A stretch of DNA of 64,000 nt from Phocaeicola coprocola DSM 17136 (GTDB lineage Bacteria > Bacteroidota > Bacteroidia > Bacteroidales > Bacteroidaceae). Below are positions 1-9,799 of this stretch, one piece after another. How positions within the stretch are numbered: the stretch's first letter is position 1; each line of letters opens with the position of its first letter. The notes beneath the pieces were generated by a model, which saw nothing but the letters and a program-made list of their open reading frames with translations, made no database searches and was not told the DNA's origin. Location: positions 62,001 through 126,000 of the forward strand of contig NZ_DS981505.1 of assembly GCF_000154845.1 (NCBI RefSeq), read 5' to 3'. A program made the translations under genes and the position numbers.

Positions 1-1699
1 TTGGATTCACCTTTCCGAACAAGATATCAGCCAAAGCAGGTCCTCCCATTGTACCCGGATGGAAAGCATAAAGTACAGCATCCGATTCTTCTACTTCTTT
101 AGCTATTGTCAGTGGTCGGCCTGCCATAACAACAGTAACAAGAGGTTTTCCTGTCTGTGACAATTTTTCTATCAGTTCCGATTGCAGACCTTGCAAGTTC
201 AAATCGGCCAGAGAATGAGCCTCACCTGATAAAATGGATTCTTCACCTACAAAAGCCAATACGACATCAGCTTGCTTAGCTGCATTGACAGCTTTTGCCA
301 ATCCTGTTGTCTGTTTGTCGCGGCTATATGCCAGTGCCGGTTCATAAATAATACGCACCTTATCGCCATATACAGCACGCAATGCAGCCAAAGGAGTCTG
401 CGTATGTGCTTTTTCTCCATCAAACACCCAAGTTCCCATCTGATCATGAGGAGCATCGGCCAAAGGACCAACGACAGCTACAGTATGTACTTCGTCAGCA
501 TTTAAAGGCAATGTCTGATTTGTATTTTTCAAAAGAATAACCGACTGTTCTACAGCCTGTTTTGCCTTAGCCAAATGTTCTGGTGAATATTTTACTGATT
601 GTGGAGTAGAAACATAAGGATTTTCAAACAAGCCCAATCGGAATTTTAAGCGCAAGATGTTACGAACCGCCTCATCTATCTGTTTTTCGGATATTTTATT
701 CTCTTTCACCAGATTTTCCAAGTTGCCAGAAAAAGCTCCACTAACCATATCCATATCGACACCTGCATCAAGTGATTTTTTTGCAGCATCGGCAGCGTCT
801 TTACAAAAGCCATGAGTAATCATTTCGGTAGCAGAAGCCCAATCGGTAACAACCATTCCATCGTACTTCCATTCTTCCCGCAAGACATTCTTTAAAATAA
901 ACTTATTACCGGTAGAAGGCACTCCATCATTGTCATTAAAAGATGTCATAAAAGTTGCAGCTCCAGCTTTTGCTGCTGCTTCAAAAGGCGGAAGATATAC
1001 GTTACGCAACAAGCGTTCCGGCAAGAAGGTTGAGTTATAATCTCTTCCACTTTCCGCAGCTCCATATCCTACAAAATGTTTTGCACACGCAGCAATAGAA
1101 GTCGGATCATTCAGTGAATCTCCCTGGAAACCTTCAATCATAGCTTTTCCCAATACAGCTGTAAGATAAGGGTCTTCACCACAGCTTTCGGCAATTCTTC
1201 CCCAACGTGGATCACGGGATACATCAATCATCGGAGCAAACGTCCATCGTATACCATCGGCAGAAGCCTCAATAGCGGCAACTCTGGCAGACTCACGAAC
1301 CAGATCCGGGTTAAAAGAAGCAGCCTGTCCTAAACAAATCGGAAAAATTGTTTTATATCCATGAATAACATCACGTGCCATCAGTACGGGAATACCCAGC
1401 CGTGACTGCTCTACGGCTGTCTTCTGTATCTTATTTGCGACTTCCGCATTTACAATATTCAGAAACGAACCAACTTTTCCTTCTTTGACCAAAGCATACA
1501 TTTCTTCCTCACTACCATACGGACTCAGCTGGTTCATTTGGCCGATTTTCTCCTGAAGTGTCATCTTCCCTAACAGATTCTCGACCTTTTTCTCTATCTC
1601 ATCTTTTCCTGTTTCCTTTTCTCCGGATGAAACACAAGAAAAAAAAGAAAATGTCGCCACCATAAGAGAAGCCGACAGTAAGTATATTTTATTTTTCAT
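1..1699 (-). CDS. GH3 beta-glucosidase (BglX-like), C-terminus beyond window
   Basis: Periplasmic or surface glycoside hydrolase family 3 enzyme that releases terminal sugars, typically glucose, from beta-glucosides. The reading frame starts at an ATG at 1699 (MKNKIYLLSASL), has a signal sequence ending in a lipobox-like FFSC, and stays open to base 1, so only about 566 residues are present of the usual 740-760. GH3 marks are visible: KMTLQEKIGQM near the start, DPRWGR in the substrate barrel, the KHFVGYGA segment and VVTDWAS, whose Asp is the expected catalytic nucleophile. The second GH3 domain begins around VILLKN. It lies 72 bp downstream of susD and is probably in the same polysaccharide-utilisation operon. 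The family call is firm; the exact substrate is not visible. Confidence 0.93.
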   Translation of the reverse strand, partial: MKNKIYLLSASLMVATFSFFSCVSSGEKETGKDEIEKKVENLLGKMTLQEKIGQMNQLSPYGSEEEMYALVKEGKVGSFLNIVNAEVANKIQKTAVEQSRLGIPVLMARDVIHGYKTIFPICLGQAASFNPDLVRESARVAAIEASADGIRWTFAPMIDVSRDPRWGRIAESCGEDPYLTAVLGKAMIEGFQGDSLNDPTSIAACAKHFVGYGAAESGRDYNSTFLPERLLRNVYLPPFEAAAKAGAATFMTSFNDNDGVPSTGNKFILKNVLREEWKYDGMVVTDWASATEMITHGFCKDAADAAKKSLDAGVDMDMVSGAFSGNLENLVKENKISEKQIDEAVRNILRLKFRLGLFENPYVSTPQSVKYSPEHLAKAKQAVEQSVILLKNTNQTLPLNADEVHTVAVVGPLADAPHDQMGTWVFDGEKAHTQTPLAALRAVYGDKVRIIYEPALAYSRDKQTTGLAKAVNAAKQADVVLAFVGEESILSGEAHSLADLNLQGLQSELIEKLSQTGKPLVTVVMAGRPLTIAKEVEESDAVLYAFHPGTMGGPALADILFGKVNP

Positions 1700-1719
1700 A
1701 AACAAATTATTTACATTTC

Positions 1720-1763
1720 AGGAAAGGCATTCCAATGATATAAATCACTGAAAAGCCTTTCCT
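1720..1763 (-). terminator. Intercistronic stem-loop between susD and GH3 gene
   Basis: AGGAAAGGC (1720-1728) pairs with GCCTTTCCT (1755-1763), and the interior also partly pairs. There is no clear U-tract, so it is more likely an attenuator or mRNA-processing/stability hairpin that lowers GH3 expression relative to susCD than a full terminator. Confidence 0.45.
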
Positions 1764-1771
1764 CATTGTGA

Positions 1772-3292
1772 TTAATATGGATTCTGTGTCAAAGTTCCAG
1801 CAGACTTATCGATTTCACTAGACGGTATAGGCAAGTACTTTTTGTTATCTTTATAACCACGACTTCCTAAAACCTCATTAGCTTTTCCTGAACGTACCAG
1901 ATCCCAGAAACGCTTACCTTCACCATACAATTCAAGATGTCTTTCTTCCAAAACATTATCAATATTGGCAACAACCTTATGAGCTCCCAAATTTTCTACA
2001 GTAGTACGATAAGCTCTGGCTCTTACCTGATCCAGATAATTTTGTGCCTCGGCAGTATCGCCTCCAGTACGCAATATCAGTTCGGCTGCATTCAATAATG
2101 TTTCAGCATAACGGTATACACGTAAGTTATTTCTATAATTCAAGTCCTTGTCACCCGTACACTGACTATTTCCACCCTGGCGAGGTAAATATTTCAACAA
2201 GAAATAACCAGTATCTTCATAGCGCGGTGTATACGAAGCATTCGGATGAGTTTCTTGATATTTTGCAAAATTCAAAATACCGCCGTCCTTACGCTGGTCA
2301 TCATCGTCGTAAGAATTATACAAGTCCGGATTCACGGTACCAAATCCCCATCCGCCTGCAAACTTTTCATCTTTACATTCGTTTATTCCGATCAGAGTAG
2401 GAAGAACTGTACCACCGGCAGCAATCGGATTTCCCCAGCTACGCTGAGCATTCAGATCGTGATAGTTTATTTCCCAAATGGATTCTTCACACCATTCGCC
2501 TGCATCTTCCCACATTCCAGCAAAATCATCATGCAGACTATACAACTGAGAAGATATAATAGAGCGCATATCCGACAAGACTTCAGCATAACGGCTTTCA
2601 TCGTTCTGATACATCACAACTTCTGCTTTCAGCATTTGTGCGACAGCTTTGGTAACTCTTCCTTTCATTGTAATATCAACAGATTCGGGCAAGCGATTTT
2701 CTCCCAATGCATAATCCAGATCTTCTATAATTTTCGGATACACTTCATCTGCTGAAATCTGCTCTACCAAATAAGGAGAAGTAGAAGGATTCACGGTATA
2801 ATAAGGTATGTTTCCCCACAATTTCCACAGCCATGTATAATAATAAGCTCTCAGAAAATGTGCTTCAGCCAAATAACGTTCCTTATTTTCCTGAGATATA
2901 CCAGGAATACCATCCATTTTTGCCATAACAATATTGGCACGGTTGATTCCTGAATAAAATACACTCCATAAACTACTGCAAACGATTTCGGGAGTAGCTG
3001 TAAACTTATGCATGCGATGCCAGTGCTCATTATCTTGCTCTGTTGAACCTCCGGCATAAATATCGTCCGACATAACATCTGCAACCAGATTCAAAGGATT
3101 ATACTGTCCCAGTCCCCAGTCAGGCCACTGCAAAGGATCGTAAGCAGCAACCAGTGCACTATAAATACGTTCTTCCGAGTTATAATACTCATCCTCGCTT
3201 ATATTCACGGTAGGATATACTTCCAGAAAAGAATCACTGCAAGAAGCCAAACTCATTAGTGCTAAAGCACCACATATAAAATATTTTTTCAT
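1772..3292 (-). CDS. SusD-like outer-membrane glycan-binding lipoprotein
   Basis: Surface lipoprotein of 506 residues that caps the neighbouring SusC barrel and captures glycans for import. A signal peptide ends in LASC (lipobox), followed by SDSFLEVYPT, the usual SusD start. The body has the SusD/RagB features: LAEAHFLRAYYY, the NNLRVYRYAETLLNAAE helix pair, and a C-terminal ERHLELYGEGKRFWDLVR motif before the YLPIPSSEID tail ending in NPY. Length is typical for the family. It sits 18 bp downstream of susC and shares its transcript. The glycan cannot be named from sequence; the adjacent GH3 enzyme hints at a beta-glucoside or related oligosaccharide. Confidence 0.95.
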   Translation of the reverse strand: MKKYFICGALALMSLASCSDSFLEVYPTVNISEDEYYNSEERIYSALVAAYDPLQWPDWGLGQYNPLNLVADVMSDDIYAGGSTEQDNEHWHRMHKFTATPEIVCSSLWSVFYSGINRANIVMAKMDGIPGISQENKERYLAEAHFLRAYYYTWLWKLWGNIPYYTVNPSTSPYLVEQISADEVYPKIIEDLDYALGENRLPESVDITMKGRVTKAVAQMLKAEVVMYQNDESRYAEVLSDMRSIISSQLYSLHDDFAGMWEDAGEWCEESIWEINYHDLNAQRSWGNPIAAGGTVLPTLIGINECKDEKFAGGWGFGTVNPDLYNSYDDDDQRKDGGILNFAKYQETHPNASYTPRYEDTGYFLLKYLPRQGGNSQCTGDKDLNYRNNLRVYRYAETLLNAAELILRTGGDTAEAQNYLDQVRARAYRTTVENLGAHKVVANIDNVLEERHLELYGEGKRFWDLVRSGKANEVLGSRGYKDNKKYLPIPSSEIDKSAGTLTQNPY

Positions 3293-3310
3293 TTTTTCTC
3301 AGTTTAAAAG

Positions 3311-6300
3311 TTAGAAAGTAATATTTGCGCCAACTGTAAATGTCTTGGCCTGAGGATAAACTCCTTTATCAACACCTAAAGAAGTACCACCTGAAGAAAT
3401 TTCCGGATCGAAACCATCGTAGCCTGTAATTGTAAACAGGTTTTCAGCTCCAACGTATACACGCAAATTCTGCACAAAGAATTTTGTTGTTACAGCCTTA
3501 GGCAAAGTATATCCTAACTGAATATTCTTCAGACGTAAGTATGAACCGTCTTTTATATACAAATCAGAAGACAACCAGTTTCCATTTTCATCATTTTCAC
3601 TCAAACGAGGATATTTGTTGGAAGTACCTTCTCCGTGCCAGCGGTCTAACATATAAGAAGGCAGGTTAATGCTCTTCAAGTCAATACGGCGAGAACCATC
3701 AAAGACATCATTACCGATAGTACCCTGGAAGAAAGCATTCAGGTCGAATCCTCTCCAGTCTAAAGCGATAGAGAATCCTACAGTCCAGTCTGGCATACCT
3801 TTACCGATCTTCACACGGTCTGCGTCATCAATCTTTCCATCTCCATTCGCATCAACAAAACGTACATCTCCTGGCTGTGCATTAGGCTGGATTTTCTCTC
3901 CCTTTGAATTTACATATGAATTGACTTCATCCCAATTCTGGAAGATACCAGCAGTTTTCTTTCCATAGAAGAACGGGAAAGGTTCTCCGTTTTCGGCACG
4001 TGTAATTGTTCCGATATTCTGGATAGCATCATAGTTAGCCCAACCTTCGGCATTACCCAGTTCGATCAGTTTATTTTTCAGGTAAGAAGCATTGGCTCCG
4101 AATTTAACATTCAAATCAGAAACCTGGAATCTATAAGACAAATCCATTTCAATACCAGAGTTTTCCATCTTACCCACATTACCCATCGGAGGAGTATCAC
4201 CAACATAAGCAGGCAACGGCATCTGCATCAGCATACCATCTGTTTTCTTCTTATACCAGTCTACTGTAAAAGTAAGTGCATTACCCAAAAATCCGAAATC
4301 CAATCCCAAATCAGTCTGGCTGGTTTCTTCCCATTTCAAATCAGGGTTAGGCAATCCATTAGGTTTAGCTCCTACCACAATAGCTTCATTGCCGTTAGCA
4401 CCAAAAATATAATTGTTACCACTGTTCATAATGGCTGTATAGCGGAAGGCATCAATACGTTCATTACCATTCTTACCCCAGCTTGCACGTAATTTCATAG
4501 AAGTAAGCCATTCAGGACGTTTTTCCATGAATTTTTCATTTGTGATATTCCATCCTAAAGATAATGAAGGGAATACAGCATATTTGTTATTCGGGCCAAA
4601 GTTAGATGAACCATCCCGACGTATTGTTGCCTGGAACATGTAGCGTTCAGCATAGTTGTAGCTGACACGAGCAAACATAGATGCCAGTGTTGAAAAAGGC
4701 TGAGCTTGTCCTGTAGCTTCCTGATCGGCTTTTGTTCCTTGTCCGAAGTTGATGTTGGCTTTATCAGGATCCAGAGATTGCAAATTGTAGTTCTTTCCCC
4801 ACAAGGTACGTCCCTGATATTTCTTTGCAGACTGTCCTAATATAACAGATACTGAGTGCTGTCCAAAGGTCTTGTCATACGACAATACATTTTCCAGCTG
4901 CCATGTATATCCTCTGTTCATGCCCGACCATGCAGAAGACTGAGTCTGACTGTTGCTCTTTCCCAGATAGTAAGGATATATCCAGCCATCATTTCCCCAG
5001 AATGCCAAATCAGCACCATAAGTTGTTTTAAACTTAAGACTGTCCCACAGTTGAAGTTCACCCCAGAAAGAAGCGACGAATTTATCAGAGTTGTTTACAT
5101 CTCCCGGCAACTCCAATTGAGCCAGCGGATTGGTTATTTCGTTATACGCATCACCAACAATGGTATAAACATTTCCATTTTTATCTTTTATTGCTGTAGG
5201 ATATTCTTTCAATACAGCTTCAGGATCTTCAGCATACACAGGGAGTGTAGGAGCAATCATCAGCGCACTACCCAACGGACCACCTTTTTCATTGTTTGTA
5301 TCAACTCCTACTGATTTAATACGAGTATAACCGATATTGGTTCCAATTTTAAATGATGAAAGCCAGTTACGGTTTTTAGTCTGATCGAACAATGTATAAT
5401 TAGAATTCATACGTAAAGTGAAACGTTCGTAATTTGAACGATCGAAATTACCTCCAACAATACCGTCTTGCTTGAAATATCCTGTTGACAAAAAGTATGA
5501 ACCTTTATCAGAACCTCCGCTGACACTTATCTGGTGATTCATTATCGGTGCATTAGAGTTGAACAAAGCATCTTGCCAGTCTGTTCCCTCTCCTGCTGCT
5601 TCCGGATTGGCATAAGGAGCATCTTTGCCTGAGTTAACAGCCATTTCATTCATCAACGTTTCGTACTCAACTGCATTAAGAACATCTCTCTTTCTCCAAG
5701 GATTTTGCCAACCGTATGAGAAGTCATAGCTAATAACAGCTTTTCCTTTGCTTCCTCCTTTTGTAGTAACCAATACTACACCATTGGCAGCACGAGCACC
5801 ATACACAGCAGCAGAAGCTGCATCCTTCAAGACCTCGATAGATTCTATATCAGAAGGATTCAAATAATCGATACCACCATCAACCGGCATACCGTCAACG
5901 ATGTAAAGAGGGTCAGAATTGTTTATGGTACCAATACCACGAATACGTACCTTTGCAGCATCACCAGGCTGTCCGGATGCAGAAGTAACCGTTACTCCTG
6001 AAGTCTGTCCCTTCAACATATTATCTACACGGGTAGGAGTTACATTTTTCAAATCGTCAGAGCTAACCCGGCTGATAGATGCTGTCACAACACTTTTCTT
6101 TTGAATTCCATAACCTACTACAATGACTTCATCCAAAGTTTCGGTGTCTTCTTTTAAAATAAAATTCAAAGGTTGTGTACCTGTTGCCTTTTTCATTTGC
6201 GTTACATAACCAATGTACGATACTTCAATTTGAGAACCATCTTCTACATTGGCAATACTAAAATTACCGTCAAAATCGGTTATCACACCATTGGTAGTTC

Positions 6301-6463
6301 CCTTCACCAAAACGCTGGCTCCAATTACCGGCTCGCCCGATGAATCTTTGACGTTTCCACTTACTGTTATTTGTTGTGCAAACAAATGAACAGAAAAACA
6401 CAATAAACAACATAGAGACAATACAAACCGAGTAATCTGTACCGGTTGAAAATTGTTCTTCAT
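3311..6463 (-). CDS. SusC-like TonB-dependent glycan transporter
   Basis: Outer-membrane 22-strand TonB-dependent transporter of about 1050 residues that imports oligosaccharides together with the adjacent SusD. I chose ATG 6463 (MKNNFQPVQ) because it leads directly into a signal peptide ending FAQQ; an upstream in-frame ATG at 6487 would add 8 residues with no signal function. Order of domains: signal peptide, carboxypeptidase-like regulatory domain (VSGNVKDSSGEPVIGASVLVKG), the TonB-box region LDEVIVVGYG, plug domain (VRIRGIGTINNSDPLYIVDGM) and beta-barrel ending in VGANITF with terminal Phe. First gene of the susCD-GH3 operon. A promoter-like -7 box lies about 55 bp upstream. Confidence 0.96.
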   Translation of the reverse strand: MKNNFQPVQITRFVLSLCCLLCFSVHLFAQQITVSGNVKDSSGEPVIGASVLVKGTTNGVITDFDGNFSIANVEDGSQIEVSYIGYVTQMKKATGTQPLNFILKEDTETLDEVIVVGYGIQKKSVVTASISRVSSDDLKNVTPTRVDNMLKGQTSGVTVTSASGQPGDAAKVRIRGIGTINNSDPLYIVDGMPVDGGIDYLNPSDIESIEVLKDAASAAVYGARAANGVVLVTTKGGSKGKAVISYDFSYGWQNPWRKRDVLNAVEYETLMNEMAVNSGKDAPYANPEAAGEGTDWQDALFNSNAPIMNHQISVSGGSDKGSYFLSTGYFKQDGIVGGNFDRSNYERFTLRMNSNYTLFDQTKNRNWLSSFKIGTNIGYTRIKSVGVDTNNEKGGPLGSALMIAPTLPVYAEDPEAVLKEYPTAIKDKNGNVYTIVGDAYNEITNPLAQLELPGDVNNSDKFVASFWGELQLWDSLKFKTTYGADLAFWGNDGWIYPYYLGKSNSQTQSSAWSGMNRGYTWQLENVLSYDKTFGQHSVSVILGQSAKKYQGRTLWGKNYNLQSLDPDKANINFGQGTKADQEATGQAQPFSTLASMFARVSYNYAERYMFQATIRRDGSSNFGPNNKYAVFPSLSLGWNITNEKFMEKRPEWLTSMKLRASWGKNGNERIDAFRYTAIMNSGNNYIFGANGNEAIVVGAKPNGLPNPDLKWEETSQTDLGLDFGFLGNALTFTVDWYKKKTDGMLMQMPLPAYVGDTPPMGNVGKMENSGIEMDLSYRFQVSDLNVKFGANASYLKNKLIELGNAEGWANYDAIQNIGTITRAENGEPFPFFYGKKTAGIFQNWDEVNSYVNSKGEKIQPNAQPGDVRFVDANGDGKIDDADRVKIGKGMPDWTVGFSIALDWRGFDLNAFFQGTIGNDVFDGSRRIDLKSINLPSYMLDRWHGEGTSNKYPRLSENDENGNWLSSDLYIKDGSYLRLKNIQLGYTLPKAVTTKFFVQNLRVYVGAENLFTITGYDGFDPEISSGGTSLGVDKGVYPQAKTFTVGANITF

Positions 6464-6517
6464 ACTAGTAAATTTTTTAGTTAACATAATAGAATATTTG
6501 ATTAAAAATTCTGGAAG

Positions 6518-6525
6518 CAAAATTA
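6518..6525 (-). promoter_or_regulatory. Candidate -7 box for the susC operon
   Basis: On the minus strand this reads TAATTTTG, matching the Bacteroidota -7 consensus TAnnTTTG. No clear TTTG was seen at the expected -33 distance. Transcription would start near 6511, giving a 5' leader of about 50 nt. The rest of the gap up to 6768 shows nothing else I can name. Confidence 0.45.
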
Positions 6526-6768
6526 GATACTAAAGGACGTTAATCTATTCTAAAGTAAAGTCAGCAAGTAAGATTACAAAAAGATAACATACTGATTATC
6601 AATGCATATATAAAACTAACAGGTAAACTATACGATTGACATATAGAGTGACTTATACGCCTTTACAAGTCTGAAAAGCAGCTTTCGGGAATGAGATTTA
6701 CCTCTTCTTCCCATTACAACAGGAAAGAACAAGCTTTTCTAAAACATGAACAATACAAGAAAACAAGC

Positions 6769-6799
6769 CATAGCACACTACAAAATAGCGTGTACTATG
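6769..6799 (-). terminator. Stem-loop behind the DUF6377 regulator
   Basis: CATAGCACAC (6769-6778) and GTGTACTATG (6790-6799) form a stem with one internal mismatch. On the minus strand it is followed by a short pyrimidine-rich run (GCTTGTTTTCTTG), consistent with a weak intrinsic terminator about 75 bp past the regulator's stop. Confidence 0.4.
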
Positions 6800-6873
6800 A
6801 CCTGTTCTCAACCGGAAGAAAAACTTAAATCAAGAAGTTCTCTCCGCTAAAAAAGTCTATTTTGAATTTCCTA

Positions 6874-8574
6874 TTACTTGCCTCCTCTTCCCAACAAGCG
6901 AACAGCTTCGGCAAATTTATCTTTAGGTATAATTGCTTTATTTCGCATGCGCAACCTATGATTGTACACTGTTTGAGGAGAACAATGCAAAAAGTCAGCA
7001 ATCTTGACACTATCATTTATACCCAATCTGACCAATGCATAAATACGAACTTCCGTGTTCAGTTCGCTTGCATCTTTCAATAAAATCTGCTCTTCAGGAC
7101 GAAGCAAAGAATTTAAATCCGCTACAAAGTCAGGATAAACCCGCAAAAAGATAGCATCAAAATTGGCATAAAAGTCTTTAAGTTCGTTTTGAGTCAATGA
7201 AGAGTTATCAGTCAATTGTCTTGCCTCTTCAAACTGACCAGTCTTTAGTTTACGGTTAATGTTTTTCCGATACTCATCCAACTTACTGATATAGTTCGAG
7301 CAAATAGAGAACACATGTCCGATATATTCTTCTTTTACATCATTCGACTCTTGAAGCTTCTGGTTAGCACTTCTAAGCAGTTCATTCAAGTTCTGAAGCT
7401 CCTGATTGGCTAAGGCCAGCTGTTTATGCATCTGTGAAAGTTCAACAACATGTTGATTAAGAGAGTGATTTGCAGAATCCAGTTCTGTACGCGACTTTCT
7501 CAACTTTTTCGTCTGACGATAAAGACCAATCAAGGCCAGTACCAGGATTATCGAGAAAAAAGTAACTACATACAAATAATTTTGCAATGAATTACGCCAT
7601 CTTATATCACGTTGCTGATAATTAGCATATATCTTATCTAATTCTGTAGATATATTAATGATACGCACCCGGTTGGGATAAAGCAAAGCAGCCTTCAAGC
7701 AATAATTCATGTAAGCATACGCGCGGTCAATATCTCCTGCATCATACAATAACGATGAAAGTTCCTGCAACGAAGCAATATCGCGATTGCAGACTCTCAA
7801 ATCAGCCATTGCCGAATAAATCAGATAAATCATGGTTTTTTCTTTATCTCCTAGCCGCTTATACATATTCGAAAGGCCATAAGCGTTCATTGCATCCAGC
7901 CGTGTATTATGATGAGAAGACAATACAACGTTCTCTAAGGCCGAAAACAAGCTATCTTCAGGAGAGAGTTCATTACATGACGCTACACACCACCAATAAA
8001 GGGGATCTTTCGGACGGACTAAGGCCAGCATGTGCTTATTGGCATTCTCGAACTCATTATAATACTTATTATTAACCTGCTTCTGGTCGCCCATATATTG
8101 CCCTAAATGCGAATACAGGTAAGAACGCTGATAGTAATACGAGAGTTTCAGTCCGTCAGACAAACTGGTAGAATCAACTTTTTCCAGCACTTCACCTGCT
8201 TCTTTTAACAATCCTGTTGCAGCAAACATAAACGAACGGTTTATCAGCCATTCATCCTGCCAGTCCTTCTTTTTAAGTTCGGTAGCAATCTGTATATTAC
8301 GGTCAACGTATTTCATTGCAGAATCAGCATTGAATACGAAAGATTCGTCATATAGCATTTTATTTATCCAGAATTCCTCTTCAAGATTTGCAGCATTCGA
8401 TAACTTTTTCTTCAATTGCGCTATTTTAAGCTCTTTCTGCGATGCCAACTCTCCAGTTTGTACTAATATAGAATCGAGTGTAGCAAGAAGCTGCGGAATC
8501 TCTTTTTCCACCGATTCCGCATAAATCCATCCAATCCAGTTAACTAGCAGCCAAAATAAAATGTGCTTCCTCAT
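6874..8574 (-). CDS. Membrane-anchored DUF6377-type transcriptional regulator
   Basis: Predicted regulator of 566 residues found next to Bacteroidota Sus-type loci. It begins with a signal peptide or membrane anchor (MRKHILFWLLVNWIGWIYA), followed by a long helical TPR-like periplasmic half, one clear transmembrane segment (YLYVVTFFSIILVLALIGLY, about residues 335-355), a cytoplasmic coiled coil (ELSQMHKQLALANQELQNL) and a C-terminal winged or LuxR-like HTH (VKIADFLHCSPQTVYNHRLR). The architecture suggests signal sensing outside and DNA binding inside the inner membrane. It is transcribed in the same direction as, and about 410 bp upstream of, susC, so control of that operon is a reasonable inference. 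Its own upstream region carries a good -7 box. Confidence 0.85.
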   Translation of the reverse strand: MRKHILFWLLVNWIGWIYAESVEKEIPQLLATLDSILVQTGELASQKELKIAQLKKKLSNAANLEEEFWINKMLYDESFVFNADSAMKYVDRNIQIATELKKKDWQDEWLINRSFMFAATGLLKEAGEVLEKVDSTSLSDGLKLSYYYQRSYLYSHLGQYMGDQKQVNNKYYNEFENANKHMLALVRPKDPLYWWCVASCNELSPEDSLFSALENVVLSSHHNTRLDAMNAYGLSNMYKRLGDKEKTMIYLIYSAMADLRVCNRDIASLQELSSLLYDAGDIDRAYAYMNYCLKAALLYPNRVRIINISTELDKIYANYQQRDIRWRNSLQNYLYVVTFFSIILVLALIGLYRQTKKLRKSRTELDSANHSLNQHVVELSQMHKQLALANQELQNLNELLRSANQKLQESNDVKEEYIGHVFSICSNYISKLDEYRKNINRKLKTGQFEEARQLTDNSSLTQNELKDFYANFDAIFLRVYPDFVADLNSLLRPEEQILLKDASELNTEVRIYALVRLGINDSVKIADFLHCSPQTVYNHRLRMRNKAIIPKDKFAEAVRLLGRGGK

Positions 8575-8593
8575 AATATCTTTTATATTAGTG

Positions 8594-8601
8594 CAAAGTT
8601 A
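8594..8601 (-). promoter_or_regulatory. Candidate -7 box for the DUF6377 regulator
   Basis: Reads TAACTTTG on the minus strand, a full match to TAnnTTTG, 20 bp upstream of the ATG at 8574. No clear TTTG at -33. The leader would be very short. Confidence 0.5.
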
Positions 8602-8670
8602 ACCAAAATTCAGAAAAAAAAGATTAAAATCCATTTCGCAATATTTACCGGTCAGGCATAACTTCAACAA

Positions 8671-8731
8671 AAAAATTTCCTTTACACGCTTACTTCATGA
8701 CAAACACAAAGCTTACGCATAAAGGAAATTT
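8671..8731 (-). terminator. Terminator behind the nucleotidyltransferase gene
   Basis: A perfect 12-bp inverted repeat, AAATTTCCTTTA (8673-8684) against TAAAGGAAATTT (8720-8731), with a 35-nt loop. Read on the minus strand the stem is followed by TTTTTTG, as expected for an intrinsic terminator placed after the stop codon at 8756. Confidence 0.7.
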
Positions 8732-8755
8732 CCCTGTATAGTATATGTTCAATTA

Positions 8756-9661
8756 TCAGAACAGCTTGCTAGGATATTCTCCAGAGTCGGCAAGAGCCTG
8801 CAATTTATCAACTACACCCTGACGGTCGGCTGCATATGTTACTCCAAACCAGCGAGAAGTAGTATCAAGAACTTCTACAGTAGCAGTACCATCGTTGATC
8901 AGCTTATTGACCATGAGCGGAATGTAGTATTCAGCTTTAGGCTTATCGATGTTTTCTTTCAGGAAGTCGATGAAATATTCTTCAGAGTAGTTGAAATAGT
9001 CAGGAGTGAAGCCCCACATATTCATTGAAACCGGAGTATTATCTTCGATGCCTACCCATTCGCCATTTTCATCTTTATAAGAAACGACACCGTTAATACG
9101 CATAATTTCAGTACGTTCTACTACTGTTGTCAGATGTCTGTTTTCGTCGGTAGAACAGATACCGCGAGCTACTGTACCACTTTCACTCAGGGTATTTCCA
9201 ACACGGAATCCTACCATACAATATGTATTCTTAGCTCCTTCAGGAAGTTCAGACAAGAATTTACCGATTACAGCAAAACTGTCACGTCCGTAGAAGTCGT
9301 CAGCATTGATTACGGCAAAAGGTTCACGGATCACTTCCTTACCCATCAACACTGCATGGTTTGTACCCCATGGTTTTACACGTTCAGCCGGACAAGTAAA
9401 TCCTTCAGGAAGCTTGTCGATGCTTTGAAATACTACTTCTACTGGAATATGGTTTTCGTACTTGCTGATGATTTTCTTACGGAAATCTTCTTCAAAATCT
9501 TTTCTGATTACGAATACAATCTTTCCAAATCCGCCACGGATAGCATCAAAAATGGAATAATCCATAATTGTTTCACCATTGGGACCCAGACCGTCAAGCT
9601 GTTTCAAACCTCCATAACGACTTCCCATTCCGGCAGCCAGAACAAACAAAGTTGGTTTCAT
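8756..9661 (-). CDS. Sugar nucleotidyltransferase (GT-A fold NTP transferase)
   Basis: Cytosolic enzyme of 301 residues that transfers a nucleotidyl group from an NTP to a sugar phosphate. The N-terminus has the signature LAAGMGSRYGGLKQLDGLGP, and the metal-binding VINADDFYGRD follows around residue 120. The rest matches the short single-domain transferases common in Bacteroidota. The sugar specificity cannot be read from sequence. It stands alone between a terminator and its own promoter-like -7 box, divergent from tamB, so it is probably monocistronic. Confidence 0.85.
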   Translation of the reverse strand: MKPTLFVLAAGMGSRYGGLKQLDGLGPNGETIMDYSIFDAIRGGFGKIVFVIRKDFEEDFRKKIISKYENHIPVEVVFQSIDKLPEGFTCPAERVKPWGTNHAVLMGKEVIREPFAVINADDFYGRDSFAVIGKFLSELPEGAKNTYCMVGFRVGNTLSESGTVARGICSTDENRHLTTVVERTEIMRINGVVSYKDENGEWVGIEDNTPVSMNMWGFTPDYFNYSEEYFIDFLKENIDKPKAEYYIPLMVNKLINDGTATVEVLDTTSRWFGVTYAADRQGVVDKLQALADSGEYPSKLF

Positions 9662-9690
9662 AATATATCTTTTAAAATTAAGTTATAGCA

Positions 9691-9719
9691 CAAAGGTAAA
9701 GAATTTATATAAATACAAC
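9691..9719 (-). promoter_or_regulatory. Promoter of the nucleotidyltransferase gene
   Basis: Minus-strand TACCTTTG at 9691-9698 is a full -7 match; GTTG at 9716-9719 is an imperfect -33 element with a 17-bp spacer. It lies 30 bp upstream of the ATG at 9661. Confidence 0.6.
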
Positions 9720-9799
9720 TAAATAGTTCCAGAACAAAATGAATACTAATTCGGTTATTTTATATAAATTCGCACAAACAATACAGCTTGACTTGGCCT